From an uncultured Campylobacter sp. (lineage in GTDB: Bacteria; Campylobacterota; Campylobacteria; Campylobacterales; Campylobacteraceae), in NCBI RefSeq assembly GCF_937949835.1, contig NZ_CALEDC010000297.1, positions 1-6,131 on the forward strand: DNA of 6,131 nt, written 5' to 3'. The position numbers and the translations under genes were made by a program. Under the pieces are notes generated by a model that ran no database searches, had not been told where the DNA came from, and saw only the letters and a list, made by a program, of their open reading frames with translations. Positions within the stretch are counted from its first letter, which is position 1; every line of letters starts with the position of its first letter. Shown here in pieces: positions 1-5,892 of the stretch.

Positions 1-519
1 GCGGTCGCCGATGATGAGCTCGCGCTGTCCGCGACCGATCGGCACTAACGCGTCTATCGCTTTAAGACCGGTTTGAAGCGGTTCGTGGACGGATTTACGA
101 GCCATGATGCCTTTAGCCTTTTCTTCGACAAATCTAGTATCGCTGGTCTCTATCGCACCCTTGCCGTCGATCGGCTCGCCCAGGGCATTTACTACGCGAC
201 CTATTAGAGCATCACCTACCGGAACGCGCAAAAGCTTACCCAGTCTTTTAACGCTACTACCTTCGTTAATACCACTAGTATCGCCTAAAATAACGATGCC
301 GACACTGCTCTCCTCTAAATTTAACGCGATACCACGAGCTCCGTTTTCGAATTCGACCATCTCGTTAGCCATTACGTTTTTTAAGCCGTAAACATTGGCA
401 ACGCCGTCTGCGACCGAAACGACCTTACCGGTTTCTTCGATATCAACGCTAAGATCGAAATTTTCGATTCGCTCTTTGATTATGCTGCTGATTTCGTCTG
501 CCTTAATTTTCGCACCCAC
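1..519 (-). CDS. atpA: ATP synthase F1 subunit alpha, 3' end beyond window
   Basis: This is the N-terminal 173 residues of the alpha subunit of F1, the non-catalytic nucleotide-binding partner of beta in the alpha3beta3 head of ATP synthase, on the cytoplasmic face of the inner membrane. The start is GTG at 519-517, preceded by AAGGAG at 531-526 with a 6-base spacer. The protein opens V(M)[12 protein letters not shown], the usual alpha N-terminus. The beta-barrel domain includes [13 protein letters not shown], followed by [20 protein letters not shown] and [20 protein letters not shown]. The window ends after RELIIGDR, the first residues of the P-loop that normally continues QTGKT, so the Walker A lysine and the rest of the gene are outside. 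It lies 11 bases after the atpH stop, and the atpH TAA runs into the Shine-Dalgarno sequence, so coupled translation is likely. Identity is certain; only the truncation limits the entry. Confidence 0.97.
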   Translation of the reverse strand, partial: MGAKIKADEISSIIKERIENFDLSVDIEETGKVVSVADGVANVYGLKNVMANEMVEFENGARGIALNLEESSVGIVILGDTSGINEGSSVKRLGKLLRVPVGDALIGRVVNALGEPIDGKGAIETSDTRFVEEKAKGIMARKSVHEPLQTGLKAIDALVPIGRGQRELIIGDR

Positions 520-530
520 GCTTTACTCCT

Positions 531-1061
531 TTAAATTGCTTTTAAAATATATTCGCTCATTTTTTGTTTCAATCTATCAACTGAAAAACTAATCTCAAAT
601 CCAAGATCCTCCACTTCGATCTTAATGCCTTCAAGCTCGCTTTTAACGGGTTGCAGAGTAATATCTGCATTGAATTTCTTTGAAATTTTAGTCTCTAGCT
701 CTTTTATTTTCGCGGCGTCTATTTCGGTGGCGGAATAAATTTTACCCAAATATTTATTATCCAGCGCCGCAATATTCTTGCGCAGTTCCTCGACTATCTG
801 TGGAATTAGCGCAATACGCCTATTTTTAGCTAGGAGTTTAATAAAATTTACGATTTTTTCGCTTGGATTTTTTATAAACGACGCAATAAGTTCCACCTTG
901 GATTCCTCTTTTAGCGTCGGAGATTTTACAATATCTTGGAATTTTGGAATTCTAAATGCACTCGCAACGCTCTCGAGCGTCTGCAAAACAGAGCCTAGTT
1001 CATCTTTTTTATAGCTCAGTATCAGGGCGTTTACATATCTTTTTGAGGTGTTATTTATCAT
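531..1061 (-). CDS. atpH: ATP synthase F1 subunit delta
   Basis: This 176-residue protein has the family's usual length. Delta is the peripheral-stalk cap (the OSCP equivalent) that joins the b/b' stalk to the top of the alpha3beta3 head. The N-terminal half (about 1-105) is a helical bundle beginning MINNTSKRYVNALI, including a typical KRYVNAL start and the segment FIKLLAKNRRIALIPQIVEEL. The C-terminal part ends GIKIEVEDLGFEISFSVDRLKQ, corresponding to the family's conserved GGI.I.V.D...D.S....L..L pattern, although the usual glycine pair is reduced. The ATG overlaps the last base of the atpF stop (TAATG), with AAGG a short distance upstream. This is a classic coupled junction. Position between atpF and atpA supports the assignment; delta subunits diverge strongly in sequence, so context matters here. 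Confidence 0.95.
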   Translation of the reverse strand: MINNTSKRYVNALILSYKKDELGSVLQTLESVASAFRIPKFQDIVKSPTLKEESKVELIASFIKNPSEKIVNFIKLLAKNRRIALIPQIVEELRKNIAALDNKYLGKIYSATEIDAAKIKELETKISKKFNADITLQPVKSELEGIKIEVEDLGFEISFSVDRLKQKMSEYILKAI

Positions 1062-1576
1062 TATCCGACCTTTTTCTCTACGATTTTAACCAGTTTGTCT
1101 TGACCGAATTTAATGTCATCCGATGCAAAAACGTCATCCAGTATCTCGCTTACGACCTCTTTTTTGATCTTACGCGCCTCAAAGCTCTTCTGCTCGTCGA
1201 AAGATTTTTGCAAATTCGAAATCTCTTGCTCGGTTGCATTTTTTATCTTTTCGGCAGCGAACACGATCTCTTTTTTAGCGGTTTCGATTAAAGCTGCGCC
1301 TTGAACCTTGGCATCTTGCAGATCTTTTTTAGCTTGCTCTTTGCGAGTTGCGGACTCTTTTAAAATTTTTTGATTAGCTTCAAGTCTAGATGCGATGCCG
1401 TCGATTCTACCTTGATATGCTGCTTTTGCGGGACCTTTTAAAAGATAAAACAAAATTCCGAAAAACAAAATGAAATTTATGCTTCGCCACAGCACGTCGT
1501 AGTCTTTGACTCCATCGTGCCCACCGCTTGCTAAAACAAACGCCGGAATGATAAATAAAAATAGATATTTTTTCAT
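1061..1576 (-). CDS. atpF: ATP synthase Fo subunit b, with N-terminal signal-like segment
   Basis: This 171-residue protein is the b subunit of the peripheral stalk, which anchors F1 to the membrane sector. Two hydrophobic stretches are visible. A signal-peptide-like start (residues 1-17, MKKYLFLFIIPAFVLAS) is followed by a short polar stretch, GGHDGVKDYD. The membrane helix proper lies near residues 28-46 (LWRSINFILFFGILFYLLK) and continues into KGPAKAAYQGR. The rest (about 55-150) is a charged Lys/Glu/Ala-rich helix typical of the parallel b/b' coiled coil. The ATG at 1576-1574 has GAGG (1587-1584) eight bases upstream, overlapping the TGA of atpF'. The extra N-terminal hydrophobic segment is unlike E. 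coli b, which has a single helix; I recall a similar layout in other Campylobacterota but cannot confirm it here. Confidence 0.93.
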   Translation of the reverse strand: MKKYLFLFIIPAFVLASGGHDGVKDYDVLWRSINFILFFGILFYLLKGPAKAAYQGRIDGIASRLEANQKILKESATRKEQAKKDLQDAKVQGAALIETAKKEIVFAAEKIKNATEQEISNLQKSFDEQKSFEARKIKKEVVSEILDDVFASDDIKFGQDKLVKIVEKKVG

Positions 1577-1586
1577 ACTGAAAACC

Positions 1587-2009
1587 TCATACTTTAGCCA
1601 CAGCGCTACTTAGGGCATTTTTAAATTCCGGAATTTTGGCTTGCAAATCATTTTTTAGGTTGCGCTTTTGCTCATCCAAACCGCCTAAAAATTGATCAAA
1701 ATCCTCCTCCATCGCGGCTTTTTTCTCGGCTATTTCTCTGGCGGCAGCCTGCTTCGCGCTATCCATCGCCTCTTGCTTTATTTTAACAGCTTGCAACTTC
1801 GCAGCATCCATGATTCGTACGATCTCTGCTTTATCGGCATCTGCATCCTGCGCGTTTTTCATCGCATTTGCCTCATCTTCTTTAATAATAGCTTCTCGCT
1901 TTTCCATATGCAAAAGTAGCGGTCTATAAAGCTTGATATTTAAGAAGTAAATCAAAGCTAAAAATACGACGATGGTCGTTATCATGGCGGTCAAACTTAC
2001 GTCTAGCAT
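1587..2009 (-). CDS. atpF': ATP synthase Fo subunit b' (second b-type stalk subunit)
   Basis: This 140-residue protein has one membrane helix (about residues 6-25, ITTIVVFLALIYFLNI) followed by LYRPLLLHMEKREAII, a typical b/b' junction. A long Ala/Lys/Glu/Asp-rich helical arm extends to the C-terminus. It should pair with AtpF as a b/b' heterodimer in the peripheral stalk, an arrangement known from Campylobacterota, cyanobacteria and some other bacteria. It is the first ATP synthase gene of the cluster; the genes for the a and c subunits are not in this window. The ATG at 2009-2007 follows a very strong tandem Shine-Dalgarno, GGAGGAGG (2021-2014), suggesting high translation. The stop is 10 bases before atpF. 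Assignment rests on the helix-plus-coil architecture and position, since b-type sequences are poorly conserved. Confidence 0.93.
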   Translation of the reverse strand: MLDVSLTAMITTIVVFLALIYFLNIKLYRPLLLHMEKREAIIKEDEANAMKNAQDADADKAEIVRIMDAAKLQAVKIKQEAMDSAKQAAAREIAEKKAAMEEDFDQFLGGLDEQKRNLKNDLQAKIPEFKNALSSAVAKV

Positions 2010-2021
2010 CGCACCTCCTCC
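2010..2021 (-). promoter_or_regulatory. Tandem Shine-Dalgarno of atpF'
   Basis: On the minus strand the bases before the atpF' ATG read GGAGGAGGTGCG. AGGAGG ends four bases before the start codon and an overlapping GGAG ends eight bases before it. It is the strongest ribosome site in the window, as would suit the first gene of a highly expressed operon. Confidence 0.75.
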
Positions 2022-2039
2022 AGGTTAGTTTTAAACAAA

Positions 2040-2075
2040 ATGCGTATTTTACAATATGAAAAATTAAAATACACT
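2040..2075 (-). promoter_or_regulatory. Candidate promoter for the ATP synthase genes
   Basis: The 74 bases between the parB stop and the atpF' start are the only substantial gap in the segment from birA to atpA. Read on the minus strand they hold TAAAAT (2051-2046), a five-of-six match to a TATAAT -10 box. Just upstream is a T-rich run (ATTTTAATTTTTCATATTG), as expected for Campylobacter housekeeping promoters, which have a -10 box and upstream T-tracts but no clear -35. Initiation would fall about 30 bases before the atpF' ATG. A second -10-like TATAGT lies at 2078-2073. In such AT-rich DNA this is suggestive only. Confidence 0.35.
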
Positions 2076-2083
2076 ATAAAAAA

Positions 2084-2947
2084 TCATCCGATTTTCTTTA
2101 AAAACTCGGAAATTTGTAAAATTTCGCTAAATTCGATCGAAATTTTACGCTCTTTGATACTTATTTTACCAAATTGATCAAGCTTGGCCTTTAGCTTTAA
2201 AAGTTCGGGCTTGAAGCTTTGAAATTCCGCACCAGGCTTTTTCTCTTTCGGAACGGTTTTATCTTTGAGCTTTTTTACTAAATTTTCGGTATCTCTTACG
2301 CTTAGACGCTGTCCTAAAATGGTATTTAGCGCTAAAATTTGATCCTCTTTTTCAAGTCCAACCATTATCTTGGCGTGCCCTTGCGAAATTTTATCTGCGC
2401 TTATGGCGTCTTGCACTTCGGAGCATAAATTTAAAAGTCTTAGCGTGTTGGTAATCTGCGTGCGGGACTTTTTGATGATGTCGGCTAACTCCTCTTGCGT
2501 GATCCTATATTCACCGATAAGCTCCTTATAGGACTTAGCAAGCTCAATAGGATTTAGATCCTCGCGCTGTATATTTTCGATGAGGGCAAGCTCTCTTAAA
2601 TTTTGAGATTTTATGTCTGCGACTACGGCTTTGATTGTACTCTCGCCCAAAAGCTTCGTCGCTCTTAGGCGTCGCTCGCCGGCGATAAGGACGTAAGAAT
2701 CGTCCTTTTGAATAACAATGATAGGCTGAATAAGCCCGTGGCGAGCGATGCTCTCGCTTAGCTGCCTAAGTGCCTCCTCATCGAAGCTTTGACGCGGTTG
2801 ATATGGATTTGGCTCGATTTTATCGACATCGATTTCGATAACTAAGCTATCGGCATTTCCGCTTTCTAGCTCCCTGTTATAGGAGCTTTCTACGTCGTCT
2901 AAAATCGCACCGAGCCCGCGCCCGAGCGCTCTTTTTACCTTGCCCAT
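2084..2947 (-). CDS. parB: Chromosome partitioning protein ParB (Spo0J family)
   Basis: This 287-residue CTP-dependent DNA clamp loads at parS sites near the origin and works with ParA to segregate chromosome copies. The N-terminal ParA-contacting stretch is LGRGLGAIL (residues 8-16). The CTP-binding ParB/Srx-like domain shows NPYQPR (47-52), GERRLRATKLLG (90-101) and ENIQREDLNPIELA (124-137), the three expected motifs. The parS-reading helix-turn-helix follows in ITQEELADIIKKSRTQITNTL (about 149-169), then SADKISQGHAKIMVGLE. A charged linker and a C-terminal dimerisation segment end the protein. The ATG lies inside the end of parA (13-base overlap), with GGAG five bases upstream, so translation is probably coupled. 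The length is normal for chromosomal ParB. No parS-like sequence was seen in the window. Confidence 0.97.
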   Translation of the reverse strand: MGKVKRALGRGLGAILDDVESSYNRELESGNADSLVIEIDVDKIEPNPYQPRQSFDEEALRQLSESIARHGLIQPIIVIQKDDSYVLIAGERRLRATKLLGESTIKAVVADIKSQNLRELALIENIQREDLNPIELAKSYKELIGEYRITQEELADIIKKSRTQITNTLRLLNLCSEVQDAISADKISQGHAKIMVGLEKEDQILALNTILGQRLSVRDTENLVKKLKDKTVPKEKKPGAEFQSFKPELLKLKAKLDQFGKISIKERKISIEFSEILQISEFLKKIG

Positions 2948-3726
2948 TTTTGCTCCATTATGGATTTAGCGAGGTCTTGATAGGCGATGGAACCAGCAGA
3001 TTTTATATCGTATAAAACCACCGGCTTGCCAAAGCTTGGGCTTTCGGCTAGCTTGATATTGCGCGGGATGATGACTAGATCATCACTCTTGCCGATACGA
3101 AAGAGCTTATCATCAAAATACTCGCGTAAATTCGCGACTGTCTCTTTGGCGAGATTGTTTTGCAAGCTGTACATTGTCGGCAAAAATCCGCGAATTTTTA
3201 AATTTTTATTGAGCGTTTGCTTGACGACTTTTACGGTATTTAGGATCAGCGCGACACCTTCAAGTGCATAGAATTCGCACTGAATCGGGATGATGACGCT
3301 ATCGCTTGCGACCAAGGCATTTACCGTAATGCTACCCAGCGTCGGCGGTGAATCGATGATGATGAAATCGTATCTGTCCTTAACCTCGGAAATTTTATTT
3401 TTTAGCATTAGTTTGAAGTCTTTCTCTTCGCTTACTTCGCGCTCGATACCTACAAGTCCGATGTTTGACGGCACCAGATCCATAAACTCAAGTTCGGTCT
3501 TTTGGATCACTTCGGACATGCTCTTACGCCCCGTTAAGACGTGATAAATGTTAAATTCAAAGTCGCTGCGGTTAAAGCCAAGTCCGGTCGTAGCGTTCGC
3601 CTGAGGATCTACGTCAATCAGCAGGACCCGCTTTTTCTTTATCGCTAGCGACGCAGCAAGATTGACCGCTGTGGTCGTCTTGCCGACGCCGCCTTTTTGA
3701 TTGGCAATCGTAATTACTTCACTCAT
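2935..3726 (-). CDS. parA: Chromosome partitioning ATPase ParA (Soj family)
   Basis: This 263-residue protein is the short chromosomal type without an N-terminal helix-turn-helix. It is a deviant Walker-type ATPase that binds DNA nonspecifically as an ATP dimer and moves ParB-parS complexes. Visible motifs are the deviant Walker A KGGVGKTT (residues 11-18, signature Lys11 and catalytic Lys16), switch residues in LLIDVDPQ (Asp38, Asp40), and Walker B FIIIDSPP (121-128, Asp125). The C-terminal PRNIKLAESPSFGKP (221-235) is typical of Soj proteins. The ATG overlaps the birA stop as ATGA (4 bases), and its own Shine-Dalgarno is weak, so it probably depends on coupling to birA. The parA-parB pair with a 13-base overlap is a standard arrangement. 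Confidence 0.97.
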   Translation of the reverse strand: MSEVITIANQKGGVGKTTTAVNLAASLAIKKKRVLLIDVDPQANATTGLGFNRSDFEFNIYHVLTGRKSMSEVIQKTELEFMDLVPSNIGLVGIEREVSEEKDFKLMLKNKISEVKDRYDFIIIDSPPTLGSITVNALVASDSVIIPIQCEFYALEGVALILNTVKVVKQTLNKNLKIRGFLPTMYSLQNNLAKETVANLREYFDDKLFRIGKSDDLVIIPRNIKLAESPSFGKPVVLYDIKSAGSIAYQDLAKSIMEQKWAR

Positions 3727-4358
3727 CTTAAAGCATAAACCCTTTCTTCATTTATTATGATCGATCCGTCTTCGCAAAGTTTAGCCTGCGCAAGCGAAAT
3801 TTTTTCACCGCCTAGATGAACGCTAAATTTTTGCGATTTTTGGAATTGTAACGAAAAATTTCTAAAAATTTGCTTCCACGAGATTTTATTTTCATATAGC
3901 GCAAAAAAGCCCTCTATAGCGTCTTTTGCGCTGATTTTTATATCTAAAATTCCCGCATATTCGGGCGCGCCGAGTAGGTTCATGCCGATGCCGCAGACGA
4001 GGGTATTTTTGATCTTATTCGTCATCGTCCCACCGATTTTGCGCTCGCCTAGATAAAAATCGTTAGGCCATTTAAGCCAAAGCTGAGAGCCGAGCGATGC
4101 GAGAAGCTCCTGCATAATCATCGCAAAATATATGCTCGCCGACTGAGGCGGCACATCTGCAGGCAGATCGCTCTGCGCGACACAGAACGAAAATGCGAGG
4201 TTGCCGCTCGCGCCCTCCCAATCATTGCCGCGCGAGCCGATACCGGCGCTTTGGCGATTTGCGGCGATCGCAAAAGGCGGCGTTATCCTGCCTTCGCGCA
4301 CGGCGTCTACTAAAAACTCCTGCGTAGAGGGCATTTGCTCTACAAATTCTACTTGCAA
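3723..4358 (-). CDS. birA: Biotin--[acetyl-CoA carboxylase] ligase, short form without repressor domain
   Basis: This 211-residue cytoplasmic enzyme makes biotinyl-AMP and transfers biotin to a lysine of the biotin carrier protein of acetyl-CoA carboxylase. Motifs in order: an early PSTQEFL (10-16), the adenylate loop AGIGSRGNDW (38-47, the counterpart of GRGRRGR), KWPND (96-100), ERKIGG (105-110, with the conserved lysine Lys107) and VCGIGMNL (121-128). A shortened C-terminal cap domain follows. The N-terminal helix-turn-helix of E. coli BirA is absent, so it should not act as a biotin repressor. The start is TTG at 4358-4356, chosen because AAGGAG (4370-4365) sits six bases upstream and the protein begins at the expected MQVEFVEQMPSTQ. 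The stop overlaps parA. Its usual Campylobacter neighbour fmt is about 500 bases upstream here. Confidence 0.93.
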   Translation of the reverse strand: MQVEFVEQMPSTQEFLVDAVREGRITPPFAIAANRQSAGIGSRGNDWEGASGNLAFSFCVAQSDLPADVPPQSASIYFAMIMQELLASLGSQLWLKWPNDFYLGERKIGGTMTNKIKNTLVCGIGMNLLGAPEYAGILDIKISAKDAIEGFFALYENKISWKQIFRNFSLQFQKSQKFSVHLGGEKISLAQAKLCEDGSIIINEERVYALR

Positions 4359-4864
4359 AACCCGCTCCTTGCGTAAGACGAAGGGCTCGCCTTGAAATAT
4401 TGCAAACGTTTAAATTCCTCATAGCGATAGAATTTTGAGACAAGATAAAATTTAGCACCATTAAATTTTACGATCTTGCTAAATTTTTCGGCAACGCGGA
4501 TTTTCCCAGCGGCATTTCGATAAAATTTTAAAGCCCTGTCTCGCAAAAATTCTGCGGCACGATCATAGAATTTTAAATGGTGCGTGTTTGGTGCGACGCC
4601 GCAAGATCCGTAACCGCGGCGGCGAAATTTTAAGCTCCTGTGAGCGTAAAATTTTAGAGCATAGAAGCGAGGTTTTAAAATTTTATAAAGCCTTGATTTT
4701 GGAGCTTCGCTTCGAAATTCCGCACGGCAAAATTTTACTTCACGATCGCAGCGATACCTGGGGCAAAATTCCGTCGTAACGCCAAAAGTGCGGCGCAAAT
4801 AAAATCCCCGCATAGCATCATAAGCGCGGCATAAAACGCGAGAATTTAAAATCCCGCTTAGCAT
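4349..4864 (-). CDS. Unrecognised KFY-rich hypothetical protein filling the fmt-birA gap
   Basis: I do not recognise this 171-codon reading frame. It starts at an ATG inside the end of fmt (7-base overlap) and ends 10 bases inside birA, so it exactly fills the gap. For: it is open throughout, is placed like an operon gene, and AATT cores in it are nearly all in one phase, giving repeated K-F-Y or E-F steps (ALKFY, HLKFY, AKFY, SKFY, VKF) every 5 to 8 residues in the second half. Against: no Shine-Dalgarno is visible before the ATG (or before an internal ATG at 4813), and its composition is extreme. By count it has 24 Arg, 17 Lys, 18 Phe, 14 Tyr and 6 Cys, with only 12 acidic residues. No known domain, signal peptide or membrane helix is seen. 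It could be a basic low-complexity protein, a decayed gene, or chance openness of a repeat tract. Confidence 0.35.
   Translation of the reverse strand: MLSGILNSRVLCRAYDAMRGFYLRRTFGVTTEFCPRYRCDREVKFCRAEFRSEAPKSRLYKILKPRFYALKFYAHRSLKFRRRGYGSCGVAPNTHHLKFYDRAAEFLRDRALKFYRNAAGKIRVAEKFSKIVKFNGAKFYLVSKFYRYEEFKRLQYFKASPSSYARSGFCK
4356..4370 (-). promoter_or_regulatory. Shine-Dalgarno that sets the TTG start of birA
   Basis: The minus strand reads AAGGAG, then six bases, then TTG. There is no in-frame ATG near the position where the homologous protein begins, and the residues after this TTG match the family N-terminus. This site therefore fixes the start and lets birA be translated independently of anything upstream. 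Confidence 0.75.
4413..4769. repeat. Dense phased array of RAATTY / AAATTTTA motifs
   Basis: Between birA and fmt there are 15 AATT cores, and all 15 are RAATTY (mostly AAATTT, some GAATTT or AAATTC). Many extend to the palindrome-like TAAAATTTTA (for example at 4521-4530 and 4648-4656). The cores break after 4414, 4432, 4450, 4465, 4483, 4525, 4549, 4570, 4627, 4651, 4680, 4717, 4732, 4768 and, outside this span, 4844. All but those at 4680 and 4844 share one position modulo 3. By comparison, fmt has ten such sites in 921 bases, all AAATTT but in several phases. The units between the cores are not alike, so this is an interspersed motif array, not a simple tandem repeat. Confidence 0.7.
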
Positions 4865-5778
4865 AGCAGATCGCCGATCTTTAGCCGCTTGCCATTTAGA
4901 TACGCGCTAGCGTCCACGGGCTTTTTGCCTGGCTCTTGCACCTTTGTGATCTTAACCGCACCCTCACCGCAAGAAACGCAAAAACTGGGCTTATCAACGT
5001 GCAAAATTTCGCCCGCGCGCTGAAATTTACGCCCGCAGGATTCACGCAAAAGCTCTAGTTCTAAAATTTTTAACCCACTAGCTAGATATATCCCCGGCCA
5101 GGGCGTTAGCGCGCGAAATTTATTATAAATCTGCTCCGCACTCTGCTCAAAGCCAAAAAGCCCACCTGATTTGCTTATTTTTTTGCAGTGCGTAGCCTGT
5201 GCGCCCTCTTGCTTAAGCGGCGTCAAATTTGTAAAATTTCGCAGCACTCGCACTATCAGCTCGCCCGCTAGATCACCCAGTTCGTCAAACAGCTGCGCCG
5301 CCGTTTTATCCTCGCAAGGCGTGTAGGCAAAATCAAGCATATCGCCCGTGTCAAGCCCCGCATCCATCAGCATCGCCGTCACGCCCGTCTGCTTTTCGCC
5401 AGCCAAGATCGCGCTTTGGATCGGGCTCGCACCGCGATATTTAGGCAGGATCGAAGCGTGCAGGTTTATGCAAGGCGCGATATCAAGCACGCTTTGCGGC
5501 AAAATTTTACCGTATGCGGCAACCACGATAAAATCAGGCTTTAGCTCTTTTATCTGTGCTCGGGCCGCTTCGTCTTTTAAGCTCGCTGGCTGAAAGATCG
5601 GCACGGCGGGCAGATACTGCTGTGCATAAACTTTAACCTCGCTCGGAGTTAAAATTTGCTTCCTGCCGACGGGTTTATCGGGCTGCGTAAAGACGGCCGC
5701 GATATTAAATTTCGCACCCGCAAGCGCGCGTAAAATTTTAGCCGCATACTCGGGCGTTCCCATAAAAACTATATTCAT
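4858..5778 (-). CDS. fmt: Methionyl-tRNA formyltransferase
   Basis: This 306-residue cytoplasmic enzyme transfers a formyl group from 10-formyltetrahydrofolate to the methionine on initiator tRNA. The N-terminal Rossmann-like domain begins MNIVFMGTPEYAAKIL. It holds the tRNA-contacting loop TQPDKPVGRKQ (31-41) and the catalytic block INLHASILPKYRGASPIQ (104-121), with LDTGDML (142-148) after it. Asn105, His107 and Asp143 correspond to the catalytic Asn106, His108 and Asp144 of E. coli. A C-terminal OB-like domain (about 205-306) contains ALTPWPGIYL and ends KRLKIGDLLC. The length is normal. The ATG at 5778 is preceded by AAAGGA at about 5790-5785. The upstream small reading frame, if translated, would overlap this start. 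The C-terminus overlaps the ATG of the unrecognised frame downstream. Confidence 0.97.
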   Translation of the reverse strand: MNIVFMGTPEYAAKILRALAGAKFNIAAVFTQPDKPVGRKQILTPSEVKVYAQQYLPAVPIFQPASLKDEAARAQIKELKPDFIVVAAYGKILPQSVLDIAPCINLHASILPKYRGASPIQSAILAGEKQTGVTAMLMDAGLDTGDMLDFAYTPCEDKTAAQLFDELGDLAGELIVRVLRNFTNLTPLKQEGAQATHCKKISKSGGLFGFEQSAEQIYNKFRALTPWPGIYLASGLKILELELLRESCGRKFQRAGEILHVDKPSFCVSCGEGAVKITKVQEPGKKPVDASAYLNGKRLKIGDLLC

Positions 5779-5881
5779 TCTTTTCCTTTAAATTTAGCCA
5801 AATCACGGCGCGAGCGATCATGCAGGCGCCGGCCGCAAGCGAAATAAATTTTACGCAGACCGTGAGTAAAACCTGGTTCAT
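5738..5881 (-). CDS. Possible 47-residue hydrophobic small protein overlapping fmt start
   Basis: This short minus-strand frame begins at ATG 5881-5879, eleven bases after the stop of the EF-hand gene, and ends 41 bases inside fmt in another frame. It encodes MNQVLLTVCVKFISLAAGAC, then MIARAVIWLNLKEKNE and a short tail. Residues 4-31 are mostly hydrophobic with one Lys and one Arg inside, and a charged KEKNE stretch follows, so it resembles a single-pass membrane peptide or an amphipathic helix. AAGG at 5894-5891 lies nine bases before the ATG and overlaps the preceding TAA, which would allow coupled re-initiation. Without it, the 114 bases between the EF-hand stop and fmt are empty. I do not recognise any family. 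The fmt ribosome site lies within it, and a chance open frame of this length is quite possible. Confidence 0.3.
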   Translation of the reverse strand: MNQVLLTVCVKFISLAAGACMIARAVIWLNLKEKNEYSFYGNARVCG

Positions 5882-5892
5882 GCTCGTGCGCC

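Noticed and set aside
2037..2050. Small inverted repeat AAAATGCGTATTTT between parB and atpF' as a terminator
   Set aside because: It has a five-pair A/T-only stem with a GCGT loop and no following U-run in the direction of transcription; too weak.
2084..3726. parS site within or near parAB
   Set aside because: I looked for TGTTTCACGTGAAACA-like palindromes over the window and saw none; the sites probably lie elsewhere near the origin.
4222..4461. 79-codon minus-strand frame across the birA start
   Set aside because: It is mostly antiphase to the clear birA frame, with Arg-rich shadow composition and no ribosome site.
4588..4779. Plus-strand 63-codon frame in the fmt-birA gap
   Set aside because: It begins with TTG, has no Shine-Dalgarno, opposes every neighbour, and arises from the same near-palindromic AAATTTTA motifs read on the other strand.
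5806..5836. GC-rich self-complementary bits (GGCGC/GCGCC) upstream of fmt as a terminator or operator
   Set aside because: The stem is only about five pairs with a long loop and no U-tract, and the same bases are explained by the possible small frame.
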